DNA of 64,000 nt from Chryseobacterium aquifrigidense. GTDB lineage: Bacteria > Bacteroidota > Bacteroidia > Flavobacteriales > Weeksellaceae. Below, piece after piece: positions 57,397-64,000 of the stretch (its first letter is position 1; each line of letters begins with the position of its first letter). The stretch covers positions 296,957 through 360,956 of the forward strand of contig NZ_VFPD01000003.1 in NCBI RefSeq assembly GCF_006716485.1, read 5' to 3'. Both the position numbers and the translations under genes were made by a program. The notes beneath the pieces were generated by a model, which did not search any database, was not told the DNA's origin, and saw nothing but the letters and a program-made list of their open reading frames with translations.

Positions 57397-59442
57397 TTAT
57401 TTAAAATCAGCATCTGTAGCCTTATTGATCTCATAAGACTTTACATTCATGGTCATATCCATTCCCATCTGGCTTACAGAGATGGTGTATGGCATTTTTA
57501 CCCCTTCTACATCTTTGTAATTAGAGTATGTTGTCGGAATTGTCATTTCCTGACCTTTAGCTTTTATTTTCTTGGTTTCTCCGGTTTTTAATCCTGTTGC
57601 AACGCTATAGTAATAAGTGGTATCTCCTCCTTTAATTGCATAAGAATCTTCACCTCCGATTTTTTCAATTCCTCCTAATTTATAATCAGCAGATTTTGCA
57701 AAACCTAACTCTTCGAAAAGTTCCGGGTTCTTTTGTTTTTCAGCAATTTCTTCCGGTGTGATGTCAACTTTTTGTCCCATTTGCATAGAATAACCAGTCT
57801 TCCCGTCAAATACCTGCTTCTGAACAACCTGTCCCATTGCTGTTACCGTTGTCAGCTCTTTTCCACCTTGTGCCTTAACGATTTTAAAATCGATGTTTTG
57901 TCCTTGCATAGACATTGAAGCATTGGTAGTATATGAAGTAATTTTAGCCAGATTAGCTTTTCCTCCGATAGCATTGATGTATTTATCTGCGATAGAAGCA
58001 ACCGTTACGCTTGCATCTACTTTTTGTACAGTTGGTTTTGCAACAGGGTTGGCGTCCTTATCAAAATATTTTACAGGGTAACCTAATTTTTCCAGTCCTT
58101 CAGAAATATCAGATGCTTTACCAGCGATGAAAATTCTGCTTTGGTTTGGTAAAATGGTGGTCTTTACAGCATTTGCAACATCTGCTGCAGTTACTTTATC
58201 GATAGATTTCAGGTAATTGGTGTAGAAATCAGCCGGTAAATCCTGCACTTTTTGGTTTAATGCAAATCTTGCAATATTAGCTGGCTGCTCTAAAGACATG
58301 ATGAAAGCTCCTTTCAGTTTTGCTTTTGCATTTGCCAATTCCTCCGGTTTTACAGTAGAGATCGCGTTAAGTTCATTCATGAATTCTTTAACAGCTTTGT
58401 CTGTAACCTCGTTTCTTACGCTTGCACTTGCAGAGAATTGTGGAGAATACTTGCTGGCAATCATTTCTGAATAAGCCCCATAGGTAAATCCGTTTTTCTC
58501 ACGAAGGTTCATGAAAAGTCTCGCTTCACCGCCACCACCAAGAATATAGTTGGCGATTGTTGCAGGGAAGTAGTTCGCATCTTTCATTTTCAGAGTGTTC
58601 AGGTTGTTTAAAGAAACAACAGACTGTACTGCTGAAGGAACATCTACTACGTTAATCTCTGTTTTAGCAACATTGGAAGCTGGTTCTAACTGTGCGATAG
58701 GAGTGTTTGCTTTTTTCCAGCCGCTGAAAGCCTTTTCAATCAAAGGTTTTACCTGGTCAAATTTTACGTCTCCCACGATTACTAAGTAAGCATTATCCGG
58801 AGCGTAGTATTTTTTGTAAATATTTTGTACGTCAGCTAACTGAATTTTGTTGATAGATTCAACAGTTTCAAATTCTCCTCTTGAAGTATTTTTTCCATAC
58901 ATCAAAGCGTTAGAAACTCTTTCAGCAATAGAAGATGCATTTTTTTCTTCAGACTTTAATCCCTCTACAGCTCTTTCTTTAGAGTTTTGAATTTCTTCAG
59001 CAGAGAATTTAGGATTAATGATTGCATCCGCCATCAAACCTAAAACTTCAGGGAAATATTTTGAAAGTGAATTGGCAGAAGCACCTCCTGAAGAGAAATT
59101 AAGGTTCGCTCCCAGGTAATCTACTTTTTTGTTGAAATCATCTTTGCTGATGTTGGTTGTACCGTTTTCGAACTGTTCAGCCATAATCTGGCTTACTCCG
59201 GTTACTGCCCCTTCGTTGTATGGAGGTCTGTCCATAGAAAGGCTGGCACTTACTCTTGGTAATTTGTTGTTTTCAACAACCATTACTGTAAGACCGTTGC
59301 TTAGCTGGAAAGTTTTTGGCTTGGCAATGTTAATGGCAGGAGTAGGTCCTGGTTTCGGCATTGCATTAAGATCTATTTTTTGTGCTGAAACCATTCCTGT
59401 AAAGAAAAACGCTGCAGCTATATATGTTAATTGCTTTTTCAT
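57397..59442 (-). CDS. M16-family peptidase-like protein, inactive subunit
   Basis: A 681-aa exported protein (signal peptide MKKQLTYIAAAFFFTGMVSAQ). Two M16 domains span about 40-460. The HxxEH zinc motif is missing: GVSQIMAEQFENGT occupies its place, so it is probably the non-catalytic partner. LGGGGEARLFMNLREKNGFTYGAYS carries the conserved R/Y substrate-binding pair of M16 C-domains. From about 480 onwards an extra domain (VASIADKYINAIGGKANLAKITS, later YSNYKDVEGVKMPY) resembles outer-membrane lipoprotein-sorting-like folds. It lies 52 bases after the catalytic M16 gene. Confidence 0.85.
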   Translation of the reverse strand: MKKQLTYIAAAFFFTGMVSAQKIDLNAMPKPGPTPAINIAKPKTFQLSNGLTVMVVENNKLPRVSASLSMDRPPYNEGAVTGVSQIMAEQFENGTTNISKDDFNKKVDYLGANLNFSSGGASANSLSKYFPEVLGLMADAIINPKFSAEEIQNSKERAVEGLKSEEKNASSIAERVSNALMYGKNTSRGEFETVESINKIQLADVQNIYKKYYAPDNAYLVIVGDVKFDQVKPLIEKAFSGWKKANTPIAQLEPASNVAKTEINVVDVPSAVQSVVSLNNLNTLKMKDANYFPATIANYILGGGGEARLFMNLREKNGFTYGAYSEMIASKYSPQFSASASVRNEVTDKAVKEFMNELNAISTVKPEELANAKAKLKGAFIMSLEQPANIARFALNQKVQDLPADFYTNYLKSIDKVTAADVANAVKTTILPNQSRIFIAGKASDISEGLEKLGYPVKYFDKDANPVAKPTVQKVDASVTVASIADKYINAIGGKANLAKITSYTTNASMSMQGQNIDFKIVKAQGGKELTTVTAMGQVVQKQVFDGKTGYSMQMGQKVDITPEEIAEKQKNPELFEELGFAKSADYKLGGIEKIGGEDSYAIKGGDTTYYYSVATGLKTGETKKIKAKGQEMTIPTTYSNYKDVEGVKMPYTISVSQMGMDMTMNVKSYEINKATDADFK

Positions 59443-59494
59443 TTGTAAAAATTTAATTTTTAATAATCATATGGTATCCTGAGAAGTTGAATGA

Positions 59495-60808
59495 TTACTT
59501 TTTCTCAGGTACGTAATTGATGATTATTCTTTGGTTGGAATTAAGATACTTTTTAGCCGCATTTTGAAGATCCTGTCTGGTGATAGATCTGTAAATGTCG
59601 ATTTCTTTGTTGATCAAATTCGTGTCTCCCATCAATACGTGGTTGGTTGCCAATGACGCAGCAATTCCCTGAATGCTTGAGTTAGCATTTACAAACTGGT
59701 TTTCGTATTGGTTTTGAAGTTTTTGGTAATCTTCTTCAGAAATTAAAGTCGTCTGAAGTTTTTTGATTTCAGCATCGATATCAGTCTGTAAAGCCTGCTT
59801 TGTAGTCTGTCCCATCGGAATTGCGAAGAATGCGAAAATACTGTAGTCTTCAAGTCCCTGGTTGAAAGCGGCTACCTGAAGCGCTTTTTTATCCTGATCT
59901 ACTAATTTTTTATATAAAACTGAAGACTTACCGCTGCTTAAATAAGAAGAAAGCATATCCAAAACATAAGCATCCTTTTCTTTGTTAGCAGGGGTTCTGT
60001 ACGCGAATATATAAGCCGGAAGCTGGATGTTCGGGTCAGTAGCAGTGACTTCTTTTTCCTGTGTGATTGGAGTTTCTTTCGGGAAATCTTTTGGATAAAG
60101 TGTTCCTTTTGGAATTCCTCCGTAGTAGGTTTCGATCCATTTTTTTGTCTGCTCAGGTTTGATATCTCCTGCAACCACTAAAGTAGCATTATTAGGAACG
60201 TAATACTTTTTGTAGAACGCCTGGAACTCTTCTAATTTTGCAGAATTCAGATCTTCCATAGAACCAATTGTTGGCCAGTTGTATGGGTGATTGGTAAATA
60301 AATTTTTCTGAATAGTAGTGAAAAGATTTCCATAAGGCTGGTTATCCATTCTTAATCTTTTCTCTTCTTTTACAACCTCTCTCTGTGTATCCACACCAAT
60401 CTGGTTGATTACAGCGTGGCGCATTCTTTCAGCCTCCATCCAAAGTCCAAGCTGTTCGTTATTGGAAGGGAACGTTTCGTAATAATAAGTTCTGTCATTG
60501 GTGGTGTTGGCGTTGTTCTGCCCTCCGTTTGAAGAAACGATTTTAAACCAGTCTCCTCTTTTGATGTTAGGAGTTCCTTCGAATAAAAGGTGTTCAAAGA
60601 AGTGAGCAAAACCTGTTCTGCCTTTTACTTCATCTTTTGCACCTACGTGGTACATTACACCTGTTGTTACAACCGGCGCCGAGTTATCCTGATGAAGAAT
60701 TACGTGAAGACCATTGGGAAGGTCATACTCTTCGAATTTGATTTGCTGTGCATTCAGCATTAGCCCGAAGAAAGCTACGGCAGCAGCAGAAAGAAGTCGC
60801 TTTTTCAT
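59495..60808 (-). CDS. M16-family zinc peptidase, catalytic subunit
   Basis: A 437-aa exported protease with signal peptide MKKRLLSAAAVAFFGLMLNA. The inverted zinc motif is HFFEH (69-73), followed by REVVKEEKR with the third ligand Glu about 75 residues on. The N- and C-terminal M16 halves are complete. Together with the inactive subunit downstream it would form the typical two-subunit M16B peptidase in the periplasm. Both genes form a simple operon. Confidence 0.92.
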   Translation of the reverse strand: MKKRLLSAAAVAFFGLMLNAQQIKFEEYDLPNGLHVILHQDNSAPVVTTGVMYHVGAKDEVKGRTGFAHFFEHLLFEGTPNIKRGDWFKIVSSNGGQNNANTTNDRTYYYETFPSNNEQLGLWMEAERMRHAVINQIGVDTQREVVKEEKRLRMDNQPYGNLFTTIQKNLFTNHPYNWPTIGSMEDLNSAKLEEFQAFYKKYYVPNNATLVVAGDIKPEQTKKWIETYYGGIPKGTLYPKDFPKETPITQEKEVTATDPNIQLPAYIFAYRTPANKEKDAYVLDMLSSYLSSGKSSVLYKKLVDQDKKALQVAAFNQGLEDYSIFAFFAIPMGQTTKQALQTDIDAEIKKLQTTLISEEDYQKLQNQYENQFVNANSSIQGIAASLATNHVLMGDTNLINKEIDIYRSITRQDLQNAAKKYLNSNQRIIINYVPEKK

Positions 60809-60957
60809 AAAATTTAGAAATTGTTTACCAATTAGTATGAAAAGTGAATTAAATGTTACAGAGTTTATAGAAAAATATGATCACTTGGGGAAATTTCCAG
60901 AAATTAAAAGTGAAAATATAGGAGATCGATATTGAAAAATTATCAATTCATATTTTA

Positions 60958-61118
60958 ACACAAGGTTCGCTAAGAAATTTTTTTATTTTCAGGTACGATC
61001 GCAATGGCGTTTTACTCAGCCATAGTTAAAATTTGATATCCAGGCTGAACGAAGTGCCTTTGCGAACAAAAGATATAGTCTAAAATTAATCATTAGCCTT
61101 GCTAACATTCGCGTTTAA
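60958..61118. repeat. Dispersed long-hairpin repeat, copy D (inverted)
   Basis: The inner arms are GATCGCAATGGCGTTTTACT (60998-61017) and GAACGAAGTGCCTTTGCGAA (61047-61066). The loop with GATATCCAG is the reverse complement of the loop of copies B and C, so this copy is in the opposite orientation. Outer arms are CAAGGTTCGCTAAG and GCTAACATTCGCG. The rest of the 60809-61195 gap has no gene. Confidence 0.65.
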
Positions 61119-61195
61119 TTTAGAATTAATAGTTAGTATATATGTGCTTAAGACTCAATACCGGATACTTCAAATCGCTAACTTCTCTATGAAAG

Positions 61196-61226
61196 TTTGA
61201 ATTCTGCTCTGAATACCTTAATTTTG
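61196..61226 (+). promoter_or_regulatory. Promoter of the UvrD/PcrA helicase gene
   Basis: TTTG (61196-61199), a 19-base spacer and TAATTTTG (61219-61226) precede the ATG at 61249. Confidence 0.75.
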
Positions 61227-61248
61227 TGTTCCCAAAATTTTTTGCTGT

Positions 61249-63579
61249 ATGGACTATCTGAAAGGACTCAATGAATCACAATATGAAGCCGTTACCTCTT
61301 TACAGGGACCTTTGATGGTGCTTGCAGGAGCAGGTTCCGGGAAAACGCGTGTATTAACCATGCGTATTGCCCATTTAATACATAACGGAATAGACCCTTT
61401 CAATATCCTGGCGCTTACCTTTACCAATAAGGCGGCACGCGAGATGAAAGAACGTATCGCTAAAGTAGTAGGAGACAGCAACGCGAGAAGCCTTTGGATG
61501 GGAACATTTCACTCTGTTTTTGCAAGAATTCTGAGAATTGAGGCCCATTATCTCGGATATCCTTCCAATTTTACCATCTATGATCAGCAGGATGCTCTGA
61601 ACGTGATTAAAAAAGTTCTGAAGGATATGAATATCGATGCTGATCTTTATAAGCCTAAAAAAGTTCAGGCAAGAATTTCAACCTATAAGAATAATCTGAT
61701 TACGGTAAAAGCTTACTTCAACAATCCGGAACTGATGGAAGCGGATGAGAAAGCGAATATGAAATTCATCGGGCAGATTTATCAGAAATATGTGGATCAG
61801 TGTTTCAGAAACGGATCTATGGATTTTGATGACCTGTTGTTAAAAACCAATGAATTGCTGACCCGTTTTCCTGAAGTGCTGGCAAAATACCAGGACAGAT
61901 TCAGATACATCATGGTAGATGAGTACCAGGATACCAACCACTCTCAGTATCTTATTGTAAAAGCATTAGCTTCGAAATTTGAGAATATCTGTGTGGTAGG
62001 GGATGATGCTCAGTCTATCTACTCTTTCCGTGGAGCGAATATCTACAATATCTTAAACTTTAAAAAAGATTATCCGGATGCTATAACAGTATCTCTGGAG
62101 CAGAATTACCGTTCTACACAGAATATTGTAAATGCGGCTAATGTAGTGATTGCAAAAAACCTGCAGCAGTTTAAGAAAAATGTATTCAGTGATAATGAAG
62201 AAGGGGACAAGATCAAAATATACAGATCTCTTTCCGATGCAGATGAAGCCAATTTCGTGGCAGGAAATATCTGGGAACTTCGTAACCGTGACCAGAGAAA
62301 GTACAGCGATTTTGCTATTTTATACAGAACCAACTCTCAGACGCGTGCTTTTGAAGATGCACTGAGACGTAAAAATATTCCGTACAAAGTATATGGAGGT
62401 CTTTCTTTCTATCAAAGAAAGGAGGTAAAAGACCTTATTGGATATCTGCGTTTACTGATCAATGAAAATGATTCGGAAGCATTGATGAGGATTATCAACT
62501 ATCCTGCAAGAGGAATTGGAGAAACAACACAGAATAAGCTGATCGTATTTGCAGATGCCCACAATATTGCGGTTTCAAAAGTATTGGAGAATCTTCCGAT
62601 GTATGCACCTCAATTAGGTCTGAACAACGGGGTTTTAAACAAGCTGAACGATTTCTGGTCAATGATCAAAGCTTTTCAGGTATTACTGAAAACAGAAACG
62701 GCGTACAGCGTGGCTATGGAAGTGGCAAAGCGAAGCGGTTTAATCAAATTTTTGAAGGATGATCAAACGCCTGAAGGAATTTCCAGAGTAGAAAACGTAC
62801 AGGAATTGATGAACTCTATGCAGGGATTCATTGAAGAGCAGATGCAGCTTGAAGATGGTGATCCGAGTCTTTCCAATTTCCTTGAAAATATTGCACTTTC
62901 TGCAGATACTCAGGATAAAGAGCTGGAAGATGATATGGTTTCTTTAATGACCATTCACCTTTCAAAAGGATTGGAATTCCCGGTGGTTCACTTAGTAGGG
63001 CTTGAAGAAAACCTGTTCCCAAGCTTTATGAGCTCAGCAACCAGAGAAGATCTTGAAGAGGAAAGAAGATTATTCTACGTAGCATTGACAAGAGCGGAAA
63101 AACAAGCCTTCTTCTCCTATGCTGTGTCCCGTTTCCAGTGGGGAAAAATTACTGATGCGGAACCTTCAAGATTCTTAAGTGAAATTGATGATGAATATAT
63201 CGAATTCCTGAATCCTGCTTTGGAAAAAAGGTTTATCAATAATTCAGGAGTGAAATCCAATATCTTTGATGAACATCCTTCCGAAATGAAATCTTTTAAA
63301 AAGGTTGAAAAGAAAACTATTGACAGAGGTGATACTTCGAAACCTGCTCCTGAAGTCAGAAAACTGAAACCGGTAAGCACGGCTAAAATTATCAATCCAA
63401 GCGGAGCTTCTTCTCAGGATATTGAAGTAGGAGATAAAGTAAGACACGACCGTTTTGGAATTGGGGAAGTTACTTTCCTGGATGGAACAGACCCTCAGAA
63501 TATCAAAGCAAAAGTAGTTTTCATGCATGAAGGAGAGAAAAATCTGATCCTGAAATATGCTAAACTGACTAAGATTTAA
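61249..63579 (+). CDS. UvrD/PcrA-type DNA helicase
   Basis: A 776-aa superfamily 1A 3'-5' helicase. Q-motif LNESQYEAVTS, Walker A GAGSGKT (27-33), LTFTNKAAREMKERI (motif Ia), MVDEYQDTNHSQY (motif II), VVGDDAQSIYSFRGA (III), LEQNYRSTQNIV (IV), LMTIHLSKGLEFPVVHLVG (V) and EERRLFYVALTRAEKQ (VI) all occur in order. The C-terminal tail (from about 715) is a Tudor-like UvrD/PcrA RNA-polymerase-binding domain (VGDKVRHDRFGIGEV). It acts in nucleotide excision repair and replication restart. Length is normal. Confidence 0.95.
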   Translation: MDYLKGLNESQYEAVTSLQGPLMVLAGAGSGKTRVLTMRIAHLIHNGIDPFNILALTFTNKAAREMKERIAKVVGDSNARSLWMGTFHSVFARILRIEAHYLGYPSNFTIYDQQDALNVIKKVLKDMNIDADLYKPKKVQARISTYKNNLITVKAYFNNPELMEADEKANMKFIGQIYQKYVDQCFRNGSMDFDDLLLKTNELLTRFPEVLAKYQDRFRYIMVDEYQDTNHSQYLIVKALASKFENICVVGDDAQSIYSFRGANIYNILNFKKDYPDAITVSLEQNYRSTQNIVNAANVVIAKNLQQFKKNVFSDNEEGDKIKIYRSLSDADEANFVAGNIWELRNRDQRKYSDFAILYRTNSQTRAFEDALRRKNIPYKVYGGLSFYQRKEVKDLIGYLRLLINENDSEALMRIINYPARGIGETTQNKLIVFADAHNIAVSKVLENLPMYAPQLGLNNGVLNKLNDFWSMIKAFQVLLKTETAYSVAMEVAKRSGLIKFLKDDQTPEGISRVENVQELMNSMQGFIEEQMQLEDGDPSLSNFLENIALSADTQDKELEDDMVSLMTIHLSKGLEFPVVHLVGLEENLFPSFMSSATREDLEEERRLFYVALTRAEKQAFFSYAVSRFQWGKITDAEPSRFLSEIDDEYIEFLNPALEKRFINNSGVKSNIFDEHPSEMKSFKKVEKKTIDRGDTSKPAPEVRKLKPVSTAKIINPSGASSQDIEVGDKVRHDRFGIGEVTFLDGTDPQNIKAKVVFMHEGEKNLILKYAKLTKI

Positions 63580-63600
63580 TTTCATCGTAAAATATAAAAG

Positions 63601-63635
63601 AAACGGATTCAATTTTTGGATCCGTTTTTTGTTTT
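63601..63635 (+). terminator. Terminator of the helicase gene
   Basis: A 10-bp stem AAACGGATTC/GGATCCGTTT (one wobble, 7-base loop) is followed by TTTGTTTT. Confidence 0.85.
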
Positions 63636-64000
63636 AACCGCTAAGCTCGCAATGTGACTATCATGATCATGCTATGTATATTTTTCGATCGCTAAGGCGT
63701 TCCACTTAGCTAGTGTAAATTCTCTGCTGAACGCAGTGCCGCTGCGATCGGAAGACTAATCAATTTATTTCTTTGCGAGCGTAGCGTTTTTATAAAAATC
63801 TTTTTAACGGGAAGCTCGCAAAGTTTCTATTAAGATATGTTTCATTTTTTCGATCGCTAAGGCGTTCCACTTAGCTAGTGTAAATTCTCTGCTGAATGAA
63901 GTGTCGCTGCGATCGGAAGACTAATCAATTTATTTCTTTGCGAGCGTAGCGTTTTTATAAAAATCTTTTTAACGGGAAGCTCGCAAAGTTTCTATTAAGA
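63636..64000. repeat. Tandem array of the long-hairpin repeat (copies E, F and start of G)
   Basis: A 155-base unit at 63681-63835 recurs at 63846-64000 with three differences (period 165), so the window ends inside a tandem array. Each unit has inner arms CGATCGCTAAGGCGTTCCAC and CTGCGATCGG-type, and outer arms AACGGGAAGCTCGCAAAG and CTTTGCGAGCGTAGCGTT. The pattern is related to, but distinct in sequence from, copies A-D. No coding sequence is seen. Confidence 0.8.

Overview
The window looks like a chromosome segment of a flavobacterium close to Chryseobacterium (Bacteroidota, Weeksellaceae). The support is low GC, many promoters with the Bacteroidota -7 box TAnnTTTG (several with TTTG or TTG 19-21 bases upstream), a type IX secretion sorting domain, a GLPGLI-type domain, a PNGase F homologue, and a grasp-with-spasm peptide locus. 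No species can be fixed from the sequence alone.

Bases 1-5495 are the right end of an integrated element (prophage or genomic island). It holds a PAPS-reductase-like gene cut by the window edge, a run of small unknown genes, an SRAP/YedK-type gene behind a promoter region with paired dyads, and a tyrosine integrase. The integrase abuts the 3' end of tRNA-Ser(GGA), the probable attachment site. The left end of the element is outside the window.

Bases 5550-15402 are core genes: asparaginase, TrmH, RsmE, TsaD, TamB and an Lrp/AsnC regulator. tsaD and tamB diverge with only 4 bases between their start codons.

Bases 15490-19731 (minus strand) form a compact ribosomal-peptide locus of the grasp-with-spasm type: a GG-leader precursor, a DUF6624-like lipoprotein, an ATP-grasp ligase, a 60-residue unknown protein, a second DUF6624-like lipoprotein and a SPASM protein without a radical-SAM cysteine motif. 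Several genes overlap by ATGA. A TPR/membrane/HTH regulator lies just upstream (20349-22199). I regard this as the most interesting system here.

Bases 22438-38492 carry small membrane proteins, a split transketolase, a secreted T9SS metalloprotease, a sodium-solute symporter, a minus-strand run of redox or electrophile-response genes (pirins, FMN reductase, OsmC, ferredoxin-like, GNAT, TMEM175) and a DHA2 exporter.

Bases 38951-63579 hold asnB, a GLPGLI-PNGase F fusion, an RsmB-type methyltransferase, a PhnA-family protein, an orphan ABC ATPase, YceI, pheS, a ferredoxin reductase plus ferredoxin, a LOG protein, pepD, recR, a glycosyltransferase, secG, an inactive/active M16 protease pair and a UvrD/PcrA helicase.

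Four intergenic gaps (38.7, 55.0, 60.96 and 63.64 kb) contain copies of one dispersed long-hairpin repeat, tandem in two of them. Strong palindromic terminators separate most convergent or adjacent units.
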